DNA from: Bacteroidales bacterium UBA3743
GTDB taxonomy: Bacteria > Bacteroidota > Bacteroidia > Bacteroidales > Paludibacteraceae
Direction of reading: 5' to 3'
NCBI GenBank assembly: GCA_002371265.1
Contig: DFGT01000015.1
Coordinates: 132,050-196,049, forward strand
Length of the DNA stretch: 64,000 bases
Shown here one piece after another: positions 51,694 to 60,810 of the stretch (its first letter is position 1; each line of letters starts with the position of its first letter). The position numbers and the translations under genes were made by a program. The notes under the pieces were generated by a model. The model saw nothing but the letters and a program-made list of their open reading frames with translations, had not been told where the DNA came from and made no database searches.

Positions 51694-53604
51694 TTATCGT
51701 ATCAAAATCTTATTTCCTGCATGAATATAAATATTTCCCGCTGTTGTGTGTGTCACTTTTCTCCCATAAATATCATAGTATGCAGAATCATCCATTTCAT
51801 CGGAAACCTTCAGATCTATGGATGATGGGTCTCCTCCATTCTCCTTCTCACATCCACAATACTCACTGTCCAGCACAATAATGAAACACGCCTGCTTCAC
51901 ACTGAATGTGAACGTGAAATCCTTGCACACCGGCTCTGAAAACTCATACGTTATCTTCGCTGGCGACGACGCGTAATTGCTGGAATTTTTGTCAAAAGTC
52001 ATGTAGACGGTGGAATCGCCGTTTATCTCAGTCAGGACAGACAACACTTCCGCATCATTTGTGTATCCAATAAATGTTATTTTCTTGGCAGCCACTCCGT
52101 CTGGCATTGTCAGTTTTGCCTGAGCGCCATTGGATCCTTTGAATGTTTTGTAGGATCTTCCTAGATACGTCACCTCATTGCCATAAAGGACTGGTTTGTC
52201 GTCACGAGAAATGATTTCCCATTTATATTCGTCAAAACCCTCGTCAGTACAGCTCCACACATTCTCTTTGTCTGTGCCGGCTCTCATCGACGTCTTGCCA
52301 TTGTCGAAATGAAACACATGTTCATTTTCAGATGGTTCCAAGATTTCCGTAGTATCAGGTGGCACAATCTCTCCGCTCAAAGTCACACCATTGGAAGAAG
52401 CTCCCAGTCCTCCCATCGCATTTGCAGCTCGCACCGTGTAGACGGAATTGAGATTGCCTCCATTCACTGTATACGACGGCTGGGTTGTGTTTGCCACATA
52501 TTTGCCGTCGCAGAAAATGAAATAGCACATTGCGTTTTCATCATCATTCCACGAAAGTTTGTTGCCATTGGCTGTAAGTTGACGTGCAGATATCAATTTT
52601 GCGGCGACATCTGGAGCCCATCCGTCAGAGCCGACCACATTTTGAATAGTATACTGCGACGCCTCCCACGAATTCAATACAGGATTGAAATTTGCTGTGG
52701 AGCCATCCTTGCTGCATGAGTAAGAAGAGCGACGCTGGCTCAAGTCGACTGAATTCCCCCACACATCCTTGCTATTATACTCTGCAAACAATGCAGGGCA
52801 AGTGTTCATCGGATTACCCCATCCTGCCGCCGACGGTTTCTTCTTCATCGTCGTGTTCAAATAGACTGCCCTAGGCTTCTGTTGCCAAGAGCGTCCCAGC
52901 GTGAAGCTTCCGTCAGAAACAGCACCGTCGATCGTGCAACTTTCAAAGACATATCCATATTTTTCACCATTTCCACCAGGAGCTGTGATCACATCGTTGG
53001 CACGGTTTTCACAATACAGCAGACAACGGTTGAAATAGACCTGTCCGCCACCACAGATGAAATCCACAGTCCCATGGATCTCGCATCCTTCAAGGTAGGT
53101 GCGGCGGGCAGCTTTGGTAGTGTAATATGTATCCTGACCAGAAAGCATCCTCACATTCTTGAAGATATTCTTATCACCTTCGTCTTGCAGACAAACCAGG
53201 CGATTGGCGGAAGCATTCGGATTCACATATCCATTGTTTTTCAAAGTGATATCCTGCATATATATGCCACCCTTCTTTAGATAAAGAGTAGCTGTTGTGC
53301 CGATGCCCTCAGCCGAAGGGGCGTTGTAACACACCACTCCGTCCATGCTCTGCCCGATCAACGACACGTTTGCTCCGGAAAAAGTAGTTTTCTGGTTGGA
53401 GTCTCCTGTCATGCGGCCGAAATCATACTGACCGTCGGGCAAGAATATATAGTAGCGAGCTTTTGTAGACGACTCTGCGGCAGCTTTGGCTTGAGCCCAT
53501 GTACCGTCTACCCCGACCACGAAATCGAAGTTCTGCTTATTCACTCCAGCAATCACAGATGCTGAAAAAACGGTTGTTATTAGAGTAGTGACAAATCCTT
53601 TCAT
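51694..53604 (-). CDS. Secreted pectinesterase (CE8) with sorting-like tail
   Basis: 636 residues, signal peptide MKGFVTTLITTVFSASVIAG. The CE8 right-handed beta-helix is at about residues 25-310: VVGVDGTWAQAKAAAESSTK, VSLIGQSMDGVV, NVRMLSGQDTYYT (QDT with catalytic Gln-Asp region), CEIHGTVDFICGGGQVYFNR (second Asp) and GRSWQQKPRAVYLNT (LGRxW). Demethylates pectin. Then a fibronectin-like linker (MCYFIFCDGKYVANTTQPSY), a sandwich domain (about 430-590) and the tail YYDIYGRKVTHTTAGNIYIH. The PME motif has FICGGG where many have FIFG. It sits between the Ig-like protein and the M6 protease, all secreted. Confidence 0.92.
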   Translation of the reverse strand: MKGFVTTLITTVFSASVIAGVNKQNFDFVVGVDGTWAQAKAAAESSTKARYYIFLPDGQYDFGRMTGDSNQKTTFSGANVSLIGQSMDGVVCYNAPSAEGIGTTATLYLKKGGIYMQDITLKNNGYVNPNASANRLVCLQDEGDKNIFKNVRMLSGQDTYYTTKAARRTYLEGCEIHGTVDFICGGGQVYFNRCLLYCENRANDVITAPGGNGEKYGYVFESCTIDGAVSDGSFTLGRSWQQKPRAVYLNTTMKKKPSAAGWGNPMNTCPALFAEYNSKDVWGNSVDLSQRRSSYSCSKDGSTANFNPVLNSWEASQYTIQNVVGSDGWAPDVAAKLISARQLTANGNKLSWNDDENAMCYFIFCDGKYVANTTQPSYTVNGGNLNSVYTVRAANAMGGLGASSNGVTLSGEIVPPDTTEILEPSENEHVFHFDNGKTSMRAGTDKENVWSCTDEGFDEYKWEIISRDDKPVLYGNEVTYLGRSYKTFKGSNGAQAKLTMPDGVAAKKITFIGYTNDAEVLSVLTEINGDSTVYMTFDKNSSNYASSPAKITYEFSEPVCKDFTFTFSVKQACFIIVLDSEYCGCEKENGGDPSSIDLKVSDEMDDSAYYDIYGRKVTHTTAGNIYIHAGNKILIR

Positions 53605-53723
53605 ATCACAAAATCTTTTGTTTACGGCAAATGAATAATAAAAACTCCGTCACGACAACAAAATTTCCATTAAAATAGACACCATATATTTTTTGCACCT
53701 CTTTTTGTTACAACCATGCACCA

Positions 53724-53772
53724 TAAAAAGAGAAAAGGCAGAAACATATTAAATATACATCTCCGCCTTTTC
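53724..53772 (-). terminator. Terminator of the M6 protease gene
   Basis: On the minus strand AAAAGGCGGAGATG pairs with a CATGTTTCTGCCTTTT-like arm; TTTTTATGG follows. Stem has mismatches but the AAAAGGC/GCCTTTT core is perfect. Confidence 0.65.
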
Positions 53773-53786
53773 CGTGGAAAAACGAT

Positions 53787-56189
53787 TTATTTAACTATTT
53801 TATACCATACTCCACACTGCTCAAGCATATAGACGCCATGTGTAGAACCGATGTTTTCAAGCTCTGTAAATGAGTCAATTTCTCCGATGAATTGGCCTTT
53901 TTCATTATAAACGCGAATGACACCGTCTACAGGCAACAACGCTGGAAGCGATTCGACGGACGACTGGTCTGTCACATGTACCTTATATATCAGCATTATC
54001 TGGGACTCACCGTATATCAACACCTGCCTGATAGTGCAAGTGTCACCCACCTTCGTATTGCCGGGATACTGGCCTATACGCATTCCGTTGCCATCCGGAT
54101 CAATCTCAGCAAACACAGCCGCAGAAGTGGAATTTTCTGTCCACTGCTCCACATTTCCACTCAAATTATACCAGTAGCCTTTGTTGGCAGTGAATGATTT
54201 CTCCAAATTTCCGTTGCTGTCCACAGCATATAGCGACACATTTTTACCAATTTCCGACAACAAATCTGAAGCAGAAATTCCGAGCAAACCGGCTAAGTTT
54301 GCCATATTCACATCAACTATAGTGGCGTTGTAGCCATCATTCACGTCGACTTCCACATTAAATGAATACTCAGCGACTGTAACAATCTGCTTGATTTTCA
54401 GATAGAATTCCTTCTCGACCTTCGTGTTATTAGCATCTTTCATCACTATAGTCACATTTCCATCGAAACCTTCAGAAGGGACTCCAGACACAACACCGTC
54501 GCTACTCAAAGAAAGACCCGCAGGAAGACGGGATCCATTCTTCAAATAGAACAAATAATCCTGCTCACCACCCTCGCCTTCAATTTTTGCGGAATAAGCC
54601 ACGCCAGCCTCTCCATCAGGAAGCGACTCTGTGAGAAAAGCGAGAGGAGTGCTCAACTCATTTCCACAGCGGAAAGTCATTGTAGAGCCGGGATCGGAAA
54701 ACTCCCAAAGATAGATGCCACTGTTGTTGCCATCATACCATTTAGCACTCGGATTGCTATTGTCGTCGAACACTTTCGGGCCATTCTTAGAGTTCCACAT
54801 GCAATTTTTGGAAGTAGCAGGACGGCCGTCAAGAAGTTCCGGTTTTCCAGCATGGTTATTATCGCCCTTAGTGTTCACATGCCAGATCATAACACCAGGA
54901 TTTTTAGTGCCATAATAGTTTGCATAATGCTTGTCGCGCACCTCCATATAATAGCGTTCATTGGCATTTGCTCCAGTGCCATAGAAGACGGCAGCGTTTC
55001 CAACCTCCTGTTTTATAGTGATTTTACGACCATCTTTTATATTAGTGATATCCTGTTTGTTAGTCAGCCAACCCAGTTCATCCATAGAATATGGATTTAG
55101 CAATTCCGGATTTTTCTCGTCAGGAGTCCAGAAAGTGTTGGCGATATTGAAATCCTTGATATTATTGTCGTCATTTTCATCCTCATAAGAATAGAAATCA
55201 GGCAAACCAAGCACAAGATGTCCGTTTTCATGGACGAATGTACCCATAGTGAGTTCCTTATCAAGATTCGACATCTGATAAGCATGCCATTCTCTTGATG
55301 AAATATTGGAGTATTTGCTTTTCAGATTGAATGTGTATCCTCCCTGATGTGGCCACAGTCCAGTCGCCCATTTCGACGGAGACGCTCCAGCATAAAAAAT
55401 ATTGATAGCCATTATTTTCCTGCCGTTGAAAGAGATGTCATTAAGGTCGAACCCATCCCTCTCCTTCGAAATGGCAAGCAATGCATCAGTCACAACAGGG
55501 AAAAAGCGGTCAGTAGTATAGTCTGTAGCATCAGATGGTGAATAATATTCGAAATTATTCGGAGCATGATATATATCTTTTGGCAAATAGTTGATATATG
55601 TCAGTTTACCGCCAGACATCCAACGAAAATGTTCCTTGATCGAACGTGCGTTCCCGTAGACGGTGCGATCACTTGAATTTAGAAATGTCTCCACCTCTTC
55701 ACGAGACACCGTAAATTTTCTGTCGGCGAAATCAATCATCAGACAGACACCGTAGACGGTATCAGGGAGCGACGTCGCTGCTCGCAATTGTGGAGCGGAG
55801 TCTTTATCCAATCCAAGCAAACTTTTATGGTCTTCTATGATTTCTGTTCTCCTTTCCGCATTCAGACGGATATGCGGCTTCACAATCATACTCACTTCAG
55901 AAGGAGCCGCCCCGCCGTTGTATCTTATTCCTGAAGAAGCATATTCCCTACCGTCGGCAGAAAGCATAGCATAACAGATGTAGCCGTCAACCTCATCACG
56001 AATAAGTGTATATCCATCTTCACTTTCCGCATCCATATAGAGATCCGTACCGAAAAGGCGAACCGACACAGTGTCGCCATCAGGTTGGACAAATTTATGT
56101 GGTGTAGCATGATACACTCGAGCGACTACCGGAGAAAATATCATTTCCACAAGAGTCAATACTATAGTAAATAATAAAGTGTGTTTCAT
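53787..56189 (-). CDS. Secreted M6-family metalloprotease
   Basis: 800 residues, signal peptide MKHTLLFTIVLTLVEMIFSP. A propeptide of about 120 residues (FVQPDGDTVSVRLFGTDLYM, EDGYTLIRDEVDGYICYAML) precedes the immune-inhibitor-A-like catalytic domain: SLPDTVYGVCLMIDFADRKF, then MGTFVHENGHLVLGLPDFYS with the zinc motif HENGH at 320-324, SMDELGWL and GVMIWHVN. After about 540 there is a putative-Ig domain (PDGEAGVAYSAKIEGEGGEQ to VVSGVPSEGF) and a sandwich; the last 60 residues (VIRVYNEKGQFIGEIDSFTE) form a sorting-like tail. Degrades extracellular protein; target unknown. Confidence 0.92.
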   Translation of the reverse strand: MKHTLLFTIVLTLVEMIFSPVVARVYHATPHKFVQPDGDTVSVRLFGTDLYMDAESEDGYTLIRDEVDGYICYAMLSADGREYASSGIRYNGGAAPSEVSMIVKPHIRLNAERRTEIIEDHKSLLGLDKDSAPQLRAATSLPDTVYGVCLMIDFADRKFTVSREEVETFLNSSDRTVYGNARSIKEHFRWMSGGKLTYINYLPKDIYHAPNNFEYYSPSDATDYTTDRFFPVVTDALLAISKERDGFDLNDISFNGRKIMAINIFYAGASPSKWATGLWPHQGGYTFNLKSKYSNISSREWHAYQMSNLDKELTMGTFVHENGHLVLGLPDFYSYEDENDDNNIKDFNIANTFWTPDEKNPELLNPYSMDELGWLTNKQDITNIKDGRKITIKQEVGNAAVFYGTGANANERYYMEVRDKHYANYYGTKNPGVMIWHVNTKGDNNHAGKPELLDGRPATSKNCMWNSKNGPKVFDDNSNPSAKWYDGNNSGIYLWEFSDPGSTMTFRCGNELSTPLAFLTESLPDGEAGVAYSAKIEGEGGEQDYLFYLKNGSRLPAGLSLSSDGVVSGVPSEGFDGNVTIVMKDANNTKVEKEFYLKIKQIVTVAEYSFNVEVDVNDGYNATIVDVNMANLAGLLGISASDLLSEIGKNVSLYAVDSNGNLEKSFTANKGYWYNLSGNVEQWTENSTSAAVFAEIDPDGNGMRIGQYPGNTKVGDTCTIRQVLIYGESQIMLIYKVHVTDQSSVESLPALLPVDGVIRVYNEKGQFIGEIDSFTELENIGSTHGVYMLEQCGVWYKIVK

Positions 56190-56352
56190 AGTACATAAAT
56201 TTCATTAATTAACTCCATAAAAGTACAAATGAAAATGTAAATGACAAATCAAACAGGAAAAAACAAACAAGTATGGTATTTTTGTCTATGTATATAGATA
56301 ATACAAGTTTAGCTTAAATTTCTCAAAACAAGGATCTGAAATATCAATTATA

Positions 56353-56620
56353 TTAACGTGAGTTCGACGAAATCAAAAAGATAGTTGGAAGTGTCATAAC
56401 TGAGGATTGTTAAGGGCGGAACGCCCTAACCCCTTCCCACGTGCGAGCCGTAGGCGAGCACATAAAATTAAAAAAAAAACAGAGACACAAAGTTCACAGA
56501 GAAAGACTTCGTCTTTTTATGAGAAAAGGCATATCCTTTCTCTATGAACTGATTTATTTTAATTTTATGTGCTCGCCCGTCCTTTGGAATCCTCATTTAT
56601 GACACACACCTACTATAATA
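56353..56620 (+). repeat. MITE-like composite repeat, partly palindromic
   Basis: Starts with TTAACGTGAGTTCGAC and AGTTGGAAGTGTCATAAC as in the 35,599 copy, then GAGGATTGTTAAGGGCGG, GTGCGAGCCGTAGGCGAGCA, CAGAGACACAAAGTTCACAG and TTCGTCTTTTTATGAG. The right half is reversed: it ends GTGCTCGCCCGTCC then TTTGGAATCCTCATTTATGA, the inverse of a left end. So two left ends face each other. Confidence 0.65.
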
Positions 56621-56643
56621 TCGTTTCTCACATTATTTAAAAC

Positions 56644-56676
56644 AAAAAACCGAACGATAAATCATTCGGTTTTTTA
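56644..56676. terminator. Orphan bidirectional terminator
   Basis: AAAAAACCGAA pairs with TTCGGTTTTTT, inner GAT/ATC pairs as well. T-runs on both strands. No coding gene ends nearby. Confidence 0.65.
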
Positions 56677-56813
56677 TGTTAGTTAGTTTTCATCATATTG
56701 CATTCTGTTTCACAACACGCAATAAAGTAGATATAATAATTTATAATAGGGTCAAAATCTTTTTGTACTGCAATGTTACTGCTTTATTCAACCACGCATG
56801 TTCAATTATTAAA

Positions 56814-56890
56814 ATTTTATGTGGATTTTTTCAAAAAACGCCATTTCATCGAAAAAATCCACATAATTTGATAAAAAATCCACATAAAAT
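56814..56890. repeat. Three-arm inverted repeat with two exclusive pairings
   Basis: Arm a ATTTTATGTGGATTTTTT (56,814-56,831) is perfectly complementary to arm c (56,873-56,890, 18 bp). Part of a plus one base (56,819-56,832) is also perfectly complementary to arm b GAAAAAATCCACAT (56,851-56,864, 14 bp). The two pairings cannot form together. Confidence 0.8.
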
Positions 56891-57118
56891 CAGGTGCAAA
56901 TCAGTCAACATTTAAGAAACAAATTAAGTTTGTTTGGAATATTTTGCGACAGAACCTCATTTCGCATCTAAAAAATAAGGATTGTCAAGGGGCCGAGCTT
57001 GATAATTATTGGAATTTTTCCTTCTAATCTGCGAGAGTAAGAGCTAGCATTTAGTAAAAAAGTCGTTGACATACAGCATTTTCATCAAACAATTCATTAA
57101 TAATACAATAAAATATTA

Positions 57119-57126
57119 TAAATTTG
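57119..57126 (+). promoter_or_regulatory. -7 box upstream of PorT-like gene
   Basis: TAAATTTG, 31 bases before the ATG at 57157; supports that start. No spaced -33 box. Confidence 0.4.
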
Positions 57127-57156
57127 TCACCAACTTATTTTAATGACTTATCAACA

Positions 57157-58137
57157 ATGAAGAAATTCAGGAATTATTGTTCGGTCTTTGCCTCAATAAT
57201 TGTATTGTCTAATAATGTGTATGCACAAGACTCCGTGCCAGCTTCTACACCAGCTCCCGTGCCAACAGAGTCTGTCACTACACCTTCAGGTGCATCATCT
57301 GTTGTGAATATTTTTCCAATCCAAGCACCTCAGACAACAGCTCCAGTAGCTCAGCAACCAATGGCTGTGCCGGTGCCTGTACCAGTGCCACCGCCACCAC
57401 CAGCTCCGTGTCCGATAGTGGTAGACCCGGTTCCGCCAGCTCCGCCATGTCGTGAACCTGTATCTGTAGGATTCCGAGGCACATTGGGAATAAGCCGTTT
57501 TTCTGAAAGGACAAGAGAATCTGGCCATAGCGTGGCTTACCATACAGACATCGACATCTTGCAGTCGAGCGCAAACGAGGTGTTCCTGCCATATCTTGAA
57601 GGTGGCATCGTGATTGACATTCCTATCCATCACTATTTTGCTATATCTACGGGAGTGTTCTACTCACAGAAGGCCAACCATCGCAAATGTTTTATCGACA
57701 CCACCAATTTCAAAAGTGAGAATGCAATCATCACAAGAATCGGATATATAAAGATTCCTGGTCAGTTGACGTTGAGAAACTGGTTCACTGAGGACAGACG
57801 CTTTGATATAAGTGCAGGACCATATATGGCATTTGGAATCCACGGAAAAGTCAAAGAAAGATATATAAGCGACGTGGATGATATGATCATTCACGAGACG
57901 GAAACTAAAATCGACGTTTTCGACGAGAGTGTCTACGACAACAACAGCATGTCTCGCATTGCTCCATACAAACGTTTCGATTTCGGATTCTCGTTCGCCA
58001 CCACTTACGAGTTCAGAAGGTACTGTATCGGAGCCATCTTCGACATGGGTCTGACAGACATCACCAAACCAGAACATAACGTGGGTAACACAAGAACAAG
58101 AAGCATCGGTTTATTCTTCGGATATATGCTTAGATAA
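57157..58137 (+). CDS. PorT-like outer-membrane barrel with proline-rich linker
   Basis: 326 residues from MKKFRNYCSVFASIIVLSNN (signal peptide, cleaved at VYAQ). Residues about 30-110 form a Pro/Val/Ala-rich linker (MAVPVPVPVPPPPPAPCPIV) with two cysteines. Then an eight-strand-like barrel: VGFRGTLGISRFSERTRESG, YLEGGIVIDIPIHHYFAIST, YIKIPGQLTLRNWFTEDRRF, RFDFGFSFATTYEFRRYCIG, and GLFFGYMLR at the end. Similar to the outer-membrane beta-barrel (PorT) superfamily. The linker may cross or bind peptidoglycan; that is conjecture. Isolated gene with a strong terminator after it. Confidence 0.78.
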   Translation: MKKFRNYCSVFASIIVLSNNVYAQDSVPASTPAPVPTESVTTPSGASSVVNIFPIQAPQTTAPVAQQPMAVPVPVPVPPPPPAPCPIVVDPVPPAPPCREPVSVGFRGTLGISRFSERTRESGHSVAYHTDIDILQSSANEVFLPYLEGGIVIDIPIHHYFAISTGVFYSQKANHRKCFIDTTNFKSENAIITRIGYIKIPGQLTLRNWFTEDRRFDISAGPYMAFGIHGKVKERYISDVDDMIIHETETKIDVFDESVYDNNSMSRIAPYKRFDFGFSFATTYEFRRYCIGAIFDMGLTDITKPEHNVGNTRTRSIGLFFGYMLR

Positions 58138-58166
58138 ATACGTAATTCGTAATGCTAAATGCTAAT

Positions 58167-58215
58167 GAGGATTGTTAAGGACGGAACGTCCTGACCCACA
58201 CCACCTTGCGAGCCA
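58167..58215 (+). repeat. REP-like double hairpin, partial
   Basis: GAGGATTGTTAAGGACGG, ACGTCCTGACCC, then GCGAGCC without the second arm. Confidence 0.65.
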
Positions 58216-58260
58216 AACAATCACTTATAATTAAAAACTTAAGAGTTTCTTAATTATAAA

Positions 58261-58304
58261 TATAAAATGGAGAGACGGAATGATTTCCGTCTCTCCATTT
58301 TATA
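58261..58304. terminator. Strong bidirectional terminator
   Basis: A perfect 20-bp stem, TATAAAATGGAGAGACGGAA with its complement, around a four-base loop. It separates the PorT-like gene and the convergent acyltransferase gene. Confidence 0.85.
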
Positions 58305-58329
58305 TTTAGACTATCAGCCAAAATCAAAG

Positions 58330-59340
58330 CTATATCTTGTTGACAATCTTTTCTACAGGATGGCATATGAAATTAATTATATACGAACTGACTAAGCTAA
58401 TTAAAATCAAAACAATATATATTGCTATAGGGTATTTAAGTTCATATATGTAATCATGAAATAAATAGTAGCAAAACCAAGAATGAATCATCCACATATT
58501 CATAGAATGATTTCCTAGCAACGCCAAACATCTGTCAATAATTTTTAATCGAGGAGCATTCACGAACAACAATAAAAAAGGATACGCATAAAACTCGTCA
58601 AATGAGTAAGTATTATAACAACATCTAAGTAAAACCAACAATAACAAAAGTATCCATAAATATTTACCATAAGGTCTTATTTTCGATGATACCTTTTGAA
58701 AGACATCATGTTTTGCAGACATAGATCCTAAATAAAAAGACAACATCAAATTAAAATACAAGATAGGAATATATGCCCAATAATTATGGAATAAAAATCT
58801 TTCTCCATATCTGCTGATAAAAAAAGAAGTGGAAAGATTAATTAAAAACAAAATTGGCACAACTATTCCATCCTTATATCTGTCTGTAACTTTAAATACC
58901 CATGGAGATGTAAATGACAAAAGTACATAAGGCAACAAAAACCAACATTCTCCATTATATGTGGTTTTGTATCCAGTAACATTGGACAATATCTTACTCC
59001 ATGTCCCTGGATATCTATCTGGATAAAGAAAGCTTCCAATTCCGACAAATATCAACAAAATCACCCAATAATGCAATAATAGTTTTAGCAATCTTGAATA
59101 TCTATGTTTATCTCCTTTTTTATAGACAATATACATTCCATACCCACTCAAGATCAAGAAAAATGGCACAGGATTTGTTGCTCTTACCAATATATGAATT
59201 AAAGGAATATCTTCAATATACACGTTATTATGACATAATAAAACATTATTCATCTGATTAAACAAATGAAGATAAAGCATAAGTAATATCGCAACTCCTT
59301 TTGATACTAGTGAATCCTGTTTGGAAAAAGAACTATCCAT
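58330..59340 (-). CDS. Membrane acyltransferase (acyltransferase-3 family)
   Basis: 336 residues with about ten hydrophobic segments. SKGVAILLMLYLHLFNQMNN has the His after the first helix that is a hallmark of acyltransferase-3 proteins; PVPFFLILSGYGMYIVYKKG is the conserved FxxSGY region; HSMNMWMIHSWF the late part. These enzymes O-acylate sugars of lipopolysaccharide, capsules or peptidoglycan. Target here is unknown and no glycan cluster is next to it. The gene is more AT-rich than the GH16 gene beside it, which may indicate transfer. It starts nine bases after the GH16 stop. Confidence 0.85.
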   Translation of the reverse strand: MDSSFSKQDSLVSKGVAILLMLYLHLFNQMNNVLLCHNNVYIEDIPLIHILVRATNPVPFFLILSGYGMYIVYKKGDKHRYSRLLKLLLHYWVILLIFVGIGSFLYPDRYPGTWSKILSNVTGYKTTYNGECWFLLPYVLLSFTSPWVFKVTDRYKDGIVVPILFLINLSTSFFISRYGERFLFHNYWAYIPILYFNLMLSFYLGSMSAKHDVFQKVSSKIRPYGKYLWILLLLLVLLRCCYNTYSFDEFYAYPFLLLFVNAPRLKIIDRCLALLGNHSMNMWMIHSWFCYYLFHDYIYELKYPIAIYIVLILISLVSSYIINFICHPVEKIVNKI

Positions 59341-59349
59341 TTTGTATTA

Positions 59350-60810
59350 CTAAATTCTGATTTTCATCATCATTCCTCCATTGATAGTGACGAAATAGAT
59401 TCCTGTCGGCAACATTTGCAGGCTCACCTCCGTCTTGCCACCACCAATTTCATCCACCATACAGCAGACTCCACGTGAATCATAGACCTCCACCAGCATC
59501 TTTTGCTGCTCTTCCCCACTCCATACCAATTTATTATCTATGAAACGAACTTGATCGCCACATTTTAGTTCATCTGCTGAAGTAACAATCTCTTCTCCAG
59601 GCTGGAAAATTCTCCAAAGAGCTGATTTGTCGTCTGGCAACGGAGCCTGGAAGATAGTTCCGTCTTTTCCGACCTGAAGATATTTTTCGCTATGGCGAGC
59701 CATCATCGTCACTACATTCGCCGTATAGTTTGGCTGTTTTTCAAAAGCGAACTGCTGATGTCCACCTCCATTCCAGTCCCAAATTCCTGCTTTAGCACCG
59801 TCTTCTTTACTTTCTCCTCCAATTTCCAACACCTTGCCAGATATATTCAGACGGAATGTTCCGCTATACTGTTCAAACAGATTAATCCAAGCGTCGTCGC
59901 TGTTGCAATCCACCAGGCTCAAATCACCGGTGACACCGCTCATACATTTCCCTTCACTCACTGACATCACCTTAATTTTATCTGAAGGAATCATCTCACT
60001 CGCATCCTTCTTCCACACACGCACCCAGTCGCACTCTAAATACGCTGGATTGGCATTTGTCACCTGAATATTATCGCCTGCCCAACCGCCTACAGCCAAA
60101 TTGATGATGATATAATTTCCTTTCAGCTGACTAATCTCCGTCGGACGATTATACGTAGCGATAACCTTATCATCAAAGTAAAATTTCAAATATGAGCTGG
60201 TCCACTCAAGTCCATAAGTGTGGAAATCCGCGCTTTTGTCAGGACCAGTGTGAGTGCCACCGAAGGAAGCTTCATGATCCCAAGCCGAACCGTGAGACGC
60301 ATACCAATCTGTCTTAGTGTAATGCAAATAGTAGTGATGAAGATTACGCTCGTGCGGCACCTCAAAAATATCTATTTCAGGCGGCCAACCATCCTGCAAA
60401 GTCCAAAACGCAGGCCATGTGCCAAGTTGCCAAGGCATCTTGAAACGACCTTCTATATATCCGCCGTTCACTTCAAAATGTCCACGCGTGTCGATAGCTC
60501 CTGAAGTATAGTCCAGAGAATATGTTTTTCCGCCATTGGAGCATGTGGCAGGAGCTTCCGGATGGCGACGAGCGTCAGCCCTGATAATCAGTTTTCCATC
60601 CTTGACAGAGACATTTTCCTCGACACAGTATGCCTGGTGATTATGTGTATGTCCCCAATTATAAGTAGGGTTCCACTTGCTCTTGTCGAGAGAGTTTCCT
60701 TCAAACTCGTCATTAAAAACCATTGTCCACCCTGAAGAAGAAGGTGGAGCGGCATAAGCGGCAGTAAAAAGTGAAAATGCAGTCAACGCTGCTGAAATGT
60801 TAGATTTCAT
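59350..60810 (-). CDS. Secreted GH16 beta-glucanase with ricin-like domain
   Basis: 486 residues, signal peptide MKSNISAALTAFSLFTAAYA. GH16 domain at about 25-270: WTMVFNDEFEGNSLDKSKWN, GRFKMPWQLGTWPAFWTLQD, the catalytic EIDIFE (Glu145, Asp147, Glu150), FHTYGLEWTSSYLKFYFDDK and YIIINLAVGGWAGD. Cleaves beta-1,3 or mixed-linkage glucans (laminarinase-like). Residues about 280-410 (CMSGVTGDLSLVDCNSDDAW, GIWDWNGGGHQQFAFEKQPN) resemble a ricin-type beta-trefoil lectin, poorly conserved. The end VEVYDSRGVCCMVDEIGGGK to MMMKIRI is a sorting-like tail. Confidence 0.93.
   Translation of the reverse strand: MKSNISAALTAFSLFTAAYAAPPSSSGWTMVFNDEFEGNSLDKSKWNPTYNWGHTHNHQAYCVEENVSVKDGKLIIRADARRHPEAPATCSNGGKTYSLDYTSGAIDTRGHFEVNGGYIEGRFKMPWQLGTWPAFWTLQDGWPPEIDIFEVPHERNLHHYYLHYTKTDWYASHGSAWDHEASFGGTHTGPDKSADFHTYGLEWTSSYLKFYFDDKVIATYNRPTEISQLKGNYIIINLAVGGWAGDNIQVTNANPAYLECDWVRVWKKDASEMIPSDKIKVMSVSEGKCMSGVTGDLSLVDCNSDDAWINLFEQYSGTFRLNISGKVLEIGGESKEDGAKAGIWDWNGGGHQQFAFEKQPNYTANVVTMMARHSEKYLQVGKDGTIFQAPLPDDKSALWRIFQPGEEIVTSADELKCGDQVRFIDNKLVWSGEEQQKMLVEVYDSRGVCCMVDEIGGGKTEVSLQMLPTGIYFVTINGGMMMKIRI

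Larger units (their letters stand above)
56190..57156. other. 970-bp gap with repeats and inverted-repeat set
   Basis: No gene supported. Holds a composite repeat copy (56,353-56,620), a two-sided terminator (56,644-56,676) with no gene on either side, a three-arm inverted repeat (56,814-56,890), and a -7 box for the barrel gene that follows. Confidence 0.55.
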
